From DCFW01 sp963790715 (GTDB lineage Bacteria; Bacteroidota; Bacteroidia; Bacteroidales; Bacteroidaceae): DNA of 64,000 nucleotides. Below the pieces are notes generated by a model. That model saw only the letters and a list, made by a program, of their open reading frames with translations. It ran no database searches and was not told the DNA's origin. Position 1 is the stretch's first letter. Every line of letters starts with the position of its first letter. The stretch spans positions 1,178,001 through 1,242,000 of the forward strand of contig CAWBPN010000018.1 of assembly GCA_963790715.1 (NCBI GenBank), read 5' to 3'. Position numbers and translations under genes: made by a program. This document shows positions 8,540 through 17,154 of this stretch, in pieces.

Positions 8540-8569
8540 CTTTCGTCTTTGTGCGAACAAAGACGAAAG
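8540..8569. repeat. Perfect 12-bp hairpin in non-coding DNA
   Basis: CTTTCGTCTTTG (8540-8551) and its exact complement CAAAGACGAAAG (8558-8569) flank a 6-nt loop. It stands in a stretch of about 950 bp without a gene between the recombinase and the TPR-AraC regulator. It is not followed by a T-tract, so a simple terminator is unlikely. Similar hairpins recur between genes in Bacteroidales genomes as far as I recall, so a dispersed intergenic repeat is the favoured reading. Confidence 0.7.
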
Positions 8570-8838
8570 CTACCAAAGAAGAAAATCGCCGACTGTACCT
8601 CGAAAACTATTCCGAAGTCGCACTATGCTAAAACGATTTAAACGCACTTCGTTTGAACGGAAATCGTTTTTTAACGCTCCGCCACGACTTCTCCATTTTA
8701 CGTTTTCTCGCTAATGTCGGAAAGAACTCAATACCTTCAAGACCGGGTGCCGGACTGCATCTTTTACTTGTTTATCTTCATTATTCCATTCATTTGTTTG
8801 TGGGTTTCATGTTTCAGCGCGCCTTTGTTTATCGTGGT

Positions 8839-8857
8839 TTCAGGCTGACAGCCTGAA
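8839..8857. repeat. Short palindrome TTCAGGCT-GAC-AGCCTGAA
   Basis: Perfect 8-bp arms with a 3-nt centre in the same non-coding stretch as the 8540 hairpin. No adjacent T-tract and no gene ending nearby; function unknown. Confidence 0.6.
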
Positions 8858-9002
8858 TAATTGATGTATTCAGCGTTTTGAAATGCATCGGATACATTTT
8901 ATAGAGGCAAACCATGCCCCTGCGAAATGTAAATTTGCATGCTGATGAATAGCATCTGAATCTTACTGTAAATACCTTTTCAGTACACTTAGTATATCGT
9001 TG

Positions 9003-9190
9003 TTTACCAGCGCGTTTACCGTAACTTTCCAGCATGTATAGTATTTATTACAGCTGTAAAAAGATGATTTTACAGCTGTGAAAACATCTTTTTGTAGCTG
9101 TAAAATCATCTTTTCACAGCTGTAATAAATAGAAGACGTGCTGATCGTTCATGGTAAACATGCTGAACAGTTACGGTAAACATGGTGTTC
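9003..9190. repeat. Nested inverted-repeat cluster upstream of the regulator
   Basis: The core is two 37-nt arms, 9042-9078 and 9095-9131, complementary except at two positions, with a 16-nt centre. Each arm is itself palindromic: ACAGCTGTAAAA and TTTTACAGCTGT flank AGATGA at 9050-9079. Outside the core a second, imperfect pair matches GTTTACCGTAACT near 9014-9026 with its complement near 9160-9175. A further TTTTCAGC/GCTGAAAA hairpin follows at 9191-9213. The sequence is non-coding. It could be a long RNA hairpin, a cruciform, or a mobile palindromic repeat. Confidence 0.75.
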
Positions 9191-9293
9191 TTTTCAGCAA
9201 AACACGCTGAAAACATTTTCAGTTCTTAATTAATGAGACGAATGCCGATTCAGTTTATGCCAATTATTAACAATGGAAACCTGATATTTTTTG

Positions 9294-9301
9294 TACATTT
9301 G
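9294..9301 (+). promoter_or_regulatory. Candidate -7 box of the TPR-AraC regulator gene
   Basis: TACATTTG matches the TAnnTTTG -7 consensus 19 nt before the ATG at 9321. It lies within the extended reading frame that begins with TTG at 9291, which argues that the longer frame is not the real gene start. No clear -33 box. Confidence 0.45.
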
Positions 9302-9320
9302 CGCTGTTATCGTATATGTA

Positions 9321-10997
9321 ATGAGAAAAATCCTGTCTATCTTTATTTTATTATTTGTCTCATTCGAGCTGCATGCCGGAGGATTGTCAAAAAGCGAATA
9401 TTGGTTGGAACGTCATACTCAATATGCGCTGAACAAAGGTGATTATCCATTGGCTGCCAAGTATGGTCTGATGCTGAAAAATATTGGTGAGTATAAGCAT
9501 AATGACGAAAGTCGGTTATATTCATATATGTATTTGGGTCAGGCTTTGATGATGTGCGGTTATCAGTCGGCAGCAAAATATTATATGCAAAAATCTTTGT
9601 CTTTGGCAAAAAAACTGTCTAATGATTCTGCCTTATGTTCGGTATATAATGGACTTGGATTATTTTCATCAATGGTGGACAGAAATTATTATCGTTCGCT
9701 GGCATATTATTTTGAAGGACTTAACGTGGCTAAAAAGAGCCAAAATCTACATTTGGAAGCAATACTTTTAGCAAATATATGTGACGTATATTATTGGGAA
9801 AAAGACCCTACCGGGTTGAAATATGCTCTTGAATGTTACAATATAGGTCACAACAGGCAGGATCCGTATGCCATATTTGTAGGGGCAAACAGTACGGCGT
9901 ATATGTATTATTTAAAAAAAGATTATCAACAGGCACTTCGTTATATAAAAGAATCGGAATTCGTGATGCACCAAAACGGATATTATGAACAGGCGATCGT
10001 TTATAATCTTTATGGTGAAATATTGTTCGCTTTAGGCAGTGACAGCCAGGCAATAGAATATTATAAAAAATCAATATCGTATAGCAAGACGGTTAGTGCT
10101 ACCAGGTTGTCGGATACCTATTGGGGATATGCTTTGGTGGACATAAAACTGAAAAAGTATGATGAGGCTATCGCTTTACTGAATAAGGGTATTAAGACAT
10201 TGAATCAGAAGAATTTTTCCGTAAGAAGATATGATTTGCTTGCAGCACTGTCAAAGTGCTATGAATTGAAAAGCCAATATGCCATATCGTTACGTTATTA
10301 TAAGGTGTCACAAACCGAGAAGGACAGTACTTTCAATGTCGAAAAAGAAGCTGCAATAAATGAAATACAAACAAGGTACGATATTGAACACCAAAACAGA
10401 TTGATGAAGCAAACGCGCCTAATGGTGATTGAAAAAGAAAAGAAATTGGAGGTGACGTTTTTAATGTTGGCTCTTGTCTTGGTAGTGCTTGGTGGTGTGG
10501 GTTACATGTATCGGCGTACCCATAATCTATACAGGAAGATTGTGCGGCAATTCAGGGATTCAGTTACAAGGGAAAATAATCTTAAGGATGAAATATCGCA
10601 GTTACAGACCGATCGTTTGAATGATGTGAAATATGTGAAGTCGTCATTGACGGATCAAAAGAGCTCGGAGCTGTTCAGGAATCTCGACAGATTGATGAGA
10701 GAGAAACGACTGTATACAGATAACTTATTGACTAAAGAAAAAGTTGCCGACTACTTGGATACTAATCGTACGTATTTGTCAAGAGTGATTAATGAAAAGA
10801 CAGGACAGACATTTACAAAATATGTAAACCAGTATAGGATAAAGGAAGCAATAAAAATACTTTCCGATCCTTATAATGATACACCGTTAAAGGCAATATG
10901 CTCCGACTTGGGGTTTAACTCCATGTCTACGTTTTATTCTCTGTTTTCTTCCGTAACGGGCATGACTCCTTCGCAGTTCCGTCAACATGCCAAATAA
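9321..10997 (+). CDS. Membrane-spanning TPR regulator with C-terminal AraC-type DNA-binding domain
   Basis: 558 aa from the ATG at 9321 (MRKILSIFILLF...), which gives a proper signal peptide; the frame is open to a TTG at 9291. Residues ~25-360 are tetratricopeptide repeats (DYPLAAKYGLML, YYMQKSLSLAKKL, AIEYYKKSISYS, YDEAIALLNKGI) expected in the periplasm. A single membrane helix follows at ~378-398 (LALVLVVLGGVGYMY), then a short coiled coil, then an AraC helix-turn-helix pair at ~470-558 (KEKVADYLDTNRTYLSRVI, CSDLGFNSMSTFYSLFSSV). The layout suggests direct signalling from periplasm to DNA. It stands just upstream of susC and probably controls it. Confidence 0.88.
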   Translation: MRKILSIFILLFVSFELHAGGLSKSEYWLERHTQYALNKGDYPLAAKYGLMLKNIGEYKHNDESRLYSYMYLGQALMMCGYQSAAKYYMQKSLSLAKKLSNDSALCSVYNGLGLFSSMVDRNYYRSLAYYFEGLNVAKKSQNLHLEAILLANICDVYYWEKDPTGLKYALECYNIGHNRQDPYAIFVGANSTAYMYYLKKDYQQALRYIKESEFVMHQNGYYEQAIVYNLYGEILFALGSDSQAIEYYKKSISYSKTVSATRLSDTYWGYALVDIKLKKYDEAIALLNKGIKTLNQKNFSVRRYDLLAALSKCYELKSQYAISLRYYKVSQTEKDSTFNVEKEAAINEIQTRYDIEHQNRLMKQTRLMVIEKEKKLEVTFLMLALVLVVLGGVGYMYRRTHNLYRKIVRQFRDSVTRENNLKDEISQLQTDRLNDVKYVKSSLTDQKSSELFRNLDRLMREKRLYTDNLLTKEKVADYLDTNRTYLSRVINEKTGQTFTKYVNQYRIKEAIKILSDPYNDTPLKAICSDLGFNSMSTFYSLFSSVTGMTPSQFRQHAK

Positions 10998-11015
10998 TTC
11001 TTTCTTTTATTTATG

Positions 11016-11027
11016 CGGCAATTGCCG
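11016..11027. promoter_or_regulatory. 12-bp perfect palindrome, candidate operator before susC
   Basis: CGGCAATTGCCG lies in the 102-bp gap between the regulator stop and the SusC start. The gap also holds a TTCCTTTG (11070-11077), one base off the -7 consensus. A symmetric site here could bind a dimeric regulator; AraC-type proteins more often use direct repeats, so the link to the upstream gene is uncertain. Confidence 0.35.
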
Positions 11028-11099
11028 ATATTGTAATTACATTTAGATAAATGTTATAATATATTTCTTTTCCTTTGCACAATGTTTAATTAAATACAG

Positions 11100-14000
11100 A
11101 TGCAGATGAATAAAAGAAAGCAATTAATCGTTTTATTATTATTTGTGATAATGGGAATTCAAGTCTGTGGAGCGCAGACTAACAAAAGAACAAGTTTTCA
11201 TGTTCAGGGAATCGTTACTGATGCAACAGGTGTTGATTTAGTCGGTGCAACGGTAAGCGCCAGATCGAACGGCAAGATTGTCGGCGTTACGGTAACAAAT
11301 GAAAAAGGGGAATATTATATTGATGTTCCTGCATCGGAATCACAGTTGGAATTTACTTATTTGGGATATTTGAAAAATATTCAAAGGGTAGCGGACAAGC
11401 ACACGATAAGCGTGGTGATGACATCGGATTCAAAAGCATTGGACGATGTCGTTGTTACCGGTTATCAGACTTTGTCGAAAGAACGGGTCACCGGAGCTTT
11501 TTCAAAAGTAGATCCCGAGAAGTTGTCCCAAAAACGTTACAGTAGTTTGTCTTCTTTATTGGAAGGAGAAGTTGCAGGGTATAACACTACTTCAAATTTG
11601 ATACGTGGAACTACAACAATGAACGGTGTTACCAATCCGTTGTATGTAATAGACGGTTTCCCGGTAGAAAATACCCGATACAATTCTTATGGAAGTTTGA
11701 TAGAAAACATTCCGGACATCAACCTTGAAGATATTGAAAGTATTACTATCTTAAAAGATGCTGCAGCTGCAAGTATATATGGAGCACGTGCAGCAAACGG
11801 TGTGGTTGTGATAGTTACAAAAAAGGCAAAAAAGGGTAAGACGAATATATCTTTCTCTTCTTCGTTTACCGTTCACCCGTATTACTTTTATAAAGACCGT
11901 CTTGCCAATTCTGCCGATATGACAGATTTGGAGAAAGAGTGGGCTACCGATAACCAGTATTTGCAGGGAACCAGTGCAAAAAGCTATGCTCAATCATTAT
12001 TGCAAAATAATTTATATACTTCGCAAGGAATACAGGCAATATTGAATTATTATGCCGGCAATACGACACAAGCGCAGGAAACTGCTACTCTTTCGGCTTT
12101 GGCAGGTAAAGGCTATAGGTTCTATGATGATGTGGCAAAATATGCCAAAAGAACAGCTTTGTATCAACAATATAACTTGTCTCTCGGCAAAGCATCGGAA
12201 AATAATAATTTTGTGGCTTCCATTTCCTTACGTAATAATGAGCTGAATGATAAATATTCGGACAATAATTCCATAGGAATTGACTTGAAAAATTCGATGG
12301 ATATAACTCCCTGGTTGAAGTTTGATGTTGGATCATACACATATTATAATAGAGAAGATGTACAGACGTATGATGCAATGAATCCCGGTTACAGTTATAT
12401 GCCTTATGACGGACTGAAGAATGACGATGGTACTAACCATACGTCTACTGCGTCTTCCCGCTATAGCCAAAGCACTATGAATATCATAAACAACAACTCT
12501 TTATATAGCCTGGATATAACTCCTCTTGATGAGTTGGGTCGTAACTTGCAACATAACCATAATTTTATCAGTAGGGATTATGCCAAGCTGGGTATAACGT
12601 TTACTCCGTATTTGAAATATAATGTTATGTTTGAATATGAATATGGCAGCGATCACTCCAAATTGATGTACGATAAAGATTCATACTATGTACGTAATCT
12701 TGTTGATGAGTATGCAACTGCTTCTGCTTCAGGCACTGTTTATAACATACCTTACGGTGATATTCTGTACAGACAAAATCAAACGTCCAATTCTTATACG
12801 TTTAGACAGCAATTGAATTTTGATAAAACGTTTGCAGGCAAACATGATATAACAATTTTGGCAGGACAGGAAATTCGTCAAAGCAAATTGGATTACAGCA
12901 ATCAGACATTGTATAATTATGATCCGGATATGTTGACATTCTCATTGATTAATGCTTCTGCATTATCAAAAATCAGCGGGTTGATGGGCGGTTATTCGTT
13001 TAATCAAAATAATATGGCATACGATAGGTATTCCGATAACCGTTTCATATCGTTTTATGGAAACACGGCATATAGCTATGACAACAGATATATGCTTTCA
13101 GGTAGTATAAGATGGGACAGGTCGGATTTATGGGGAACTAATTCAAAGTATCAAAAGAAACCTATTTGGTCGGTAGGCGGCGGATGGAACATCAATCGCG
13201 AGTCGTTCTTCAAACTATCATGGGTTGACAGGCTTAAACTACGTTTCTCATACGGTATCGGTGGAAATATTGCTAAAAATGCAGCTCCGTATATGACAGC
13301 TTCTTATTCACAAAATAACAATGTGGGTGGTGAAGAAGGTACGATCAGCAGTAGGCCTAATCCCAACTTAAGATGGGAGAAAACAACAACGACAAACATA
13401 GGCGTTGATTTTTCGGTATTGAAAAGCCGATTGAACGGCAGCATTGACTTATATAATAAGATGGGAACCGATTTATTGGCTAATACAATGGGGGTTCCTA
13501 CCGAAGGATACGGCTATAGTACATACATGATTAATAACGGTAAGATGAGAAATAGAGGAGTTGAACTTACATTAAACGGAGATTTGATACAAACTCATGA
13601 TTTTGATTTTGGTGCAACCGCTACATACAGTTATAATAAAAATAAGGTCGTTTATGTGAATGTAACAGCCCCTATGTATATATTGCAAATGGACTATCCC
13701 ACATCATATCCTCGTATGGGGAAGCCTTATTCTTCAATTTATGCATATAAGTGGGCAGGATTGAGCAGTACAGGATTGCCTCAAGTTTATGACGCGCAAG
13801 GAAATGCAACAACAGATAATCCTTCCGATATAAATGCAGTCGTATATGCCGGGACTACGGAACCTACGACGAATGCATCACTTAATTTATCATTAAGATA
13901 TAAAGATTTTGATTTCTCATGTTTGTTTATCTATAAGGGAGGATATAAGGTTCGTAACACCGATTTGCCGATGCTTAACAGTTCGTACAGTTCTTTATTG

Positions 14001-14372
14001 GGAAGCTACATTACATCAATAGCACCTGTGAATAAAAGAATAGCAAATCGTTGGAAAGTAGCCGGTGATGAGAAAAAGACAAATGTCCCGCGTGCCGTAT
14101 TCGGTGAAAGTTCCGATTATAATTATAGCAGTGCTCTTATATATGATTATGCCGACCTGAATGTAATTGATGCTTCAAATTTGCGTTTGGGCAATATGTC
14201 GTTGGCTTATCATCTGCCCGTAAGCTTGATTCATAAGATTCTGCTTAGTGATGCGAGAATACAATTCAATATGGAAAATGTGTTGACGATAGCTCATAGT
14301 AGTGCGGCTAAATATATGTTGGGAGGGTACGATTCTCCGAATTATGTTTTTGGACTTTACTTTAACTTTTAA
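11100..14372 (+). CDS. SusC/RagA-family TonB-dependent outer-membrane transporter
   Basis: 1090 aa. Signal peptide MNKRKQLIVLLLFVIMGIQVCGAQ; the start may be the ATG at 11100 or that at 11106. A carboxypeptidase-regulatory-like domain follows at ~35-115 (VQGIVTDATGVDLVGATV). The TonB box/plug region includes LDDVVVTGYQTLSKERVTGA, and the plug carries the SusC signature PLYVIDGFPVEN...IESITILKDAAAASIYGARAANGVVVI. The remaining ~850 residues are β-barrel ending in YVFGLYFNF with the terminal aromatic. It imports a substrate delivered by the SusD partner 11 nt downstream. With no glycosidase beside it, the substrate may not be a glycan. Confidence 0.93.
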   Translation: MQMNKRKQLIVLLLFVIMGIQVCGAQTNKRTSFHVQGIVTDATGVDLVGATVSARSNGKIVGVTVTNEKGEYYIDVPASESQLEFTYLGYLKNIQRVADKHTISVVMTSDSKALDDVVVTGYQTLSKERVTGAFSKVDPEKLSQKRYSSLSSLLEGEVAGYNTTSNLIRGTTTMNGVTNPLYVIDGFPVENTRYNSYGSLIENIPDINLEDIESITILKDAAAASIYGARAANGVVVIVTKKAKKGKTNISFSSSFTVHPYYFYKDRLANSADMTDLEKEWATDNQYLQGTSAKSYAQSLLQNNLYTSQGIQAILNYYAGNTTQAQETATLSALAGKGYRFYDDVAKYAKRTALYQQYNLSLGKASENNNFVASISLRNNELNDKYSDNNSIGIDLKNSMDITPWLKFDVGSYTYYNREDVQTYDAMNPGYSYMPYDGLKNDDGTNHTSTASSRYSQSTMNIINNNSLYSLDITPLDELGRNLQHNHNFISRDYAKLGITFTPYLKYNVMFEYEYGSDHSKLMYDKDSYYVRNLVDEYATASASGTVYNIPYGDILYRQNQTSNSYTFRQQLNFDKTFAGKHDITILAGQEIRQSKLDYSNQTLYNYDPDMLTFSLINASALSKISGLMGGYSFNQNNMAYDRYSDNRFISFYGNTAYSYDNRYMLSGSIRWDRSDLWGTNSKYQKKPIWSVGGGWNINRESFFKLSWVDRLKLRFSYGIGGNIAKNAAPYMTASYSQNNNVGGEEGTISSRPNPNLRWEKTTTTNIGVDFSVLKSRLNGSIDLYNKMGTDLLANTMGVPTEGYGYSTYMINNGKMRNRGVELTLNGDLIQTHDFDFGATATYSYNKNKVVYVNVTAPMYILQMDYPTSYPRMGKPYSSIYAYKWAGLSSTGLPQVYDAQGNATTDNPSDINAVVYAGTTEPTTNASLNLSLRYKDFDFSCLFIYKGGYKVRNTDLPMLNSSYSSLLGSYITSIAPVNKRIANRWKVAGDEKKTNVPRAVFGESSDYNYSSALIYDYADLNVIDASNLRLGNMSLAYHLPVSLIHKILLSDARIQFNMENVLTIAHSSAAKYMLGGYDSPNYVFGLYFNF

Positions 14373-14383
14373 ATTATAGAAAA

Positions 14384-15799
14384 ATGAAAAAGAATATATC
14401 AATATATATGTTTGCGTTGTTTCTGGTGGCAACTTCATTATTCACAACGTCGTGCAACGGATTTTTGGACAATATGCCGAAAGGTAAAAAGATTCCTACC
14501 ACGTTTACCGATTTTGAGGCACTTCTTCGTGATGAGTATACCAACCAGCGTGAAGATGTGACTCAGGCACTTGTATTGCTTAATGACAGATATGTAAGTT
14601 CGTCATATCTTAGTTATTACCCGTTATATAATGCCAATTACTTCTGGGATACTTCTGCCAACCGTGTGCAACTTAATAACACGGATGAAGGGACATATTA
14701 TGATGCTTATGCCGCCATATCTACCTGGAATTTGATTCTGGAGAATGTAAACACCGCTACGGACGGTACGGATTCGGAACGTAAAGTCCTGACAGCACAA
14801 TGTCGTATTCTAAGGGCTATGGATTATTTTATGCTGGTGAACTTTTATTCCAAGACATATAATGAAAAGACAGCCGATACTGATGGTGGCGTCCCTCTTA
14901 TCACAAGTGCTGCCGTGGGAGCTTCATACACTCAACCGAGCGTAAAGGCAATTTATGACTTTATTTTAAATGATATAAAAGAGGCATTGCCTGATTTACC
15001 GCAAAAATCGGCAACAATTTTACATCCGAATTTGGGAACCGGTTATGCGTTTGCAGCCCGTGTATACTTGCAGATGAACGATTATACCGATGCGCTTGCG
15101 TATGCCAACCAAGCCTTGTCATGTAATGATTCATTATTTAATTGGCCTGCTTTCTACAATAAGAATAAGGCTGTTTTAAGTAACGCTTCTACCTATCAAA
15201 CAATTACTTCACCAATGGGGTATGATTATGTGGAAAACTATGATTTCCGTCACGGATCTGTTATATATATAACTACTGAAAATACATTAAGAGTTGACCG
15301 TGCTGCAAAATTCGAGACAGGCGATGCAGAGTTTATGAGTCGTTGGAAAGTGAGAACAGTCGGTGCCAGTACATATTATAACAGTAATCTGTCGGGGCAT
15401 TTCAATCGTGGAGGAATGACAACCGTTGAAGTTTATTTGATAAAAGCTGAATGTTTGGCACGAACCGGACATGTGTCTGATGCAATGGCTGTACTTAATA
15501 CTGTACGTAAATCGAGAATTTTACCTGAAGATTATGTCGATCTTACGGCAACGACGGAGCAGGATGCTATAAATTATATCCGTACCACAAAGGATAACGC
15601 TTTGATTCTTACATTGATGCCTTTTGCCGATGCGCGCAGATATAATTTGGAAACGGATTATGCCCGTACTTTAAGTAAAACGGAAAATGGAACAAACTAT
15701 TCGTTGGCCTCGGATTCGTATATGTGGGTTATGCCTTTCCCTGCAGGTGCCGTTAATAATCCGGGCAGTGGAAAGATAACACAAAATGTTGATAAATAA
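14384..15799 (+). CDS. SusD/RagB-family substrate-binding lipoprotein
   Basis: 471 aa. Lipoprotein signal ending at FTTSC (residue ~24), then NGFLDNMPKGKKIPTTFTDFEALLRDEY, the usual SusD opening. The middle contains the TPR-like core (LTAQCRILRAMDYFMLVNFYSKTY, GTGYAFAARVYLQMNDYTDALAYANQAL) and the C-terminal RTGHVSDAMAVLNTVRKSR...LTLMPFADARRYNLE typical of the family. SusD proteins lid the SusC barrel on the cell surface and select the ligand. Transcribed with the upstream SusC and probably with the TlpA-like gene 18 nt downstream. Confidence 0.92.
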   Translation: MKKNISIYMFALFLVATSLFTTSCNGFLDNMPKGKKIPTTFTDFEALLRDEYTNQREDVTQALVLLNDRYVSSSYLSYYPLYNANYFWDTSANRVQLNNTDEGTYYDAYAAISTWNLILENVNTATDGTDSERKVLTAQCRILRAMDYFMLVNFYSKTYNEKTADTDGGVPLITSAAVGASYTQPSVKAIYDFILNDIKEALPDLPQKSATILHPNLGTGYAFAARVYLQMNDYTDALAYANQALSCNDSLFNWPAFYNKNKAVLSNASTYQTITSPMGYDYVENYDFRHGSVIYITTENTLRVDRAAKFETGDAEFMSRWKVRTVGASTYYNSNLSGHFNRGGMTTVEVYLIKAECLARTGHVSDAMAVLNTVRKSRILPEDYVDLTATTEQDAINYIRTTKDNALILTLMPFADARRYNLETDYARTLSKTENGTNYSLASDSYMWVMPFPAGAVNNPGSGKITQNVDK

Positions 15800-15817
15800 T
15801 AATTTAAAAATGAATAT

Positions 15818-16969
15818 ATGAAATTTATTTACTTATTAGTTAGTTTCGTCGTATTGACGACTTCTTGTATGGCACAGAAATCATACAAAATTGAGGGAAA
15901 GATCTCAGGTTTATCAAATAATGATGTAATACAATTGATTCCGGAATCTCACCAATCTCAGAAAGCTATTGCGGAAACTACGGTTAAAGATGGCACGTTC
16001 AGCTTTTCAGGTGTACAAAAAGAACCTAGAGGTGTATATATTATTGTAAAGAATGCCTATGGGAATTATCATCTTATATTGGATAATAGCCATATCATTT
16101 TGTCCGGATCCGTATCTAAGGTGTCTAACGGTACACGAACATCATATAAGTTTGATGTTACCCGTACCGGTAGCGCAGTAACTGATGAATATGAACAAAA
16201 GGTCAAATTACATAGTGATTTGGATAAAACGTATGATAACTTGAATATTAAATATGCTGATGTCATAAAGAAAATGACGGATGCAAGAAAGGCTAAGAAT
16301 GCAGCACTTCAGAAAGAAATAAGTGAAAGTAAAGAAGGAAAAGAATATGCTGAGGCTGAACATAATTTCTTTAGCAGTGTTGAAAGTACCGTAAAAAACA
16401 TTGTTATGCAAAATAAGGATTCGTGGTGGGGACCGTTCTTAATGATTGATATGATGACTTATTTTCAAAACGACCAGAAAGAATGGTATAATGCCATGAG
16501 TCCGGCTGCTAAAAACAGTTATTATGGAAAGCTTGTCAAAGATGAACTGTATCCCAAGGATCTTACCGGGACGAAAGTTCCTGCATTCAAAATTAAGGAT
16601 GGAGATAAGATGATTGACATCAAAGACGTGACAAAAGGGAAGAAATATACTATTATTGATTTCTGGGCTTCATGGTGTGCTCCATGCCGCAGGGAAATAC
16701 CTAATTTGAAACGCTTATACGGCCTGTATTCCGGCAAAGGTCTTCAGATTGTGAGTATCTCAATAGATAAGGAAGACGCAGAATGGAAGAAAGCATATAA
16801 TGAAGAAAAAATGCCTTGGCCAAGTTATTTGGATCGTACGGGGATAGCTGATTTATATAAAGTGAACTTGATACCTATGATGTTTCTTATCGACCAAAAC
16901 GGTACTTTGATCAGTGATAAGCTTCGCGGCGAATCTTTGGCAGAAGAGCTACAAAAGTTATTTCAATAA
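15818..16969 (+). CDS. TlpA-like thiol-disulfide oxidoreductase with DUF4369 N-terminus
   Basis: 383 aa. Signal peptide with SCMAQ near residue 20, possibly a lipoprotein. Residues ~22-115 are a DUF4369 β-domain (YKIEGKISGLSNNDVIQLIP, GTFSFSGVQKEPRGVYIIV). A helical linker of ~120 residues follows. The thioredoxin domain begins near residue 250 and carries FWASWCAPCRREIP with Cys287/Cys290 and the cis-Pro loop LIPMMFLID. It would act in the periplasm or on the outer membrane as a disulfide reductase. Its position after SusCD suggests that disulfide reduction accompanies uptake of the imported substrate. Confidence 0.88.
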   Translation: MKFIYLLVSFVVLTTSCMAQKSYKIEGKISGLSNNDVIQLIPESHQSQKAIAETTVKDGTFSFSGVQKEPRGVYIIVKNAYGNYHLILDNSHIILSGSVSKVSNGTRTSYKFDVTRTGSAVTDEYEQKVKLHSDLDKTYDNLNIKYADVIKKMTDARKAKNAALQKEISESKEGKEYAEAEHNFFSSVESTVKNIVMQNKDSWWGPFLMIDMMTYFQNDQKEWYNAMSPAAKNSYYGKLVKDELYPKDLTGTKVPAFKIKDGDKMIDIKDVTKGKKYTIIDFWASWCAPCRREIPNLKRLYGLYSGKGLQIVSISIDKEDAEWKKAYNEEKMPWPSYLDRTGIADLYKVNLIPMMFLIDQNGTLISDKLRGESLAEELQKLFQ

Positions 16970-16979
16970 AAGAGAATAT

Positions 16980-17015
16980 AAAAAGCTGTACCAATAAAAA
17001 ACGGCACAGCTTTTT
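16980..17015 (+). terminator. Rho-independent terminator after the SusCD-TlpA operon
   Basis: AAAAAGCTGTACC (16980-16992) pairs with GGCACAGCTTTTT (17003-17015) at 12 of 13 positions around a 10-nt A-rich loop. The stem ends in a T-run. It lies 11 nt after the TlpA-like stop and before the DsbD gene, so DsbD probably has its own promoter. Confidence 0.8.
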
Positions 17016-17154
17016 GCTTGTTATTGTACTACTCATCCCGAGATAGTTAATAAAGCTTATATAATTCTTTTTGATATAAAAACATGTAGCCTATTCCGTT
17101 AGTTTTGCGTATTATATATGTTATTGCAAGGTTGAACGAACAAATTTTTATTTA

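Noticed and set aside
9042..9131. Repeat units that might suggest a CRISPR array
   Set aside because: Units alternate in orientation, are directly adjacent without unique spacers, and no cas gene is near.
9291..9320. Longer TTG-initiated start for the TPR-AraC regulator
   Set aside because: It runs across a -7 box match and puts ten extra residues before an otherwise clean signal peptide at the ATG 9321.
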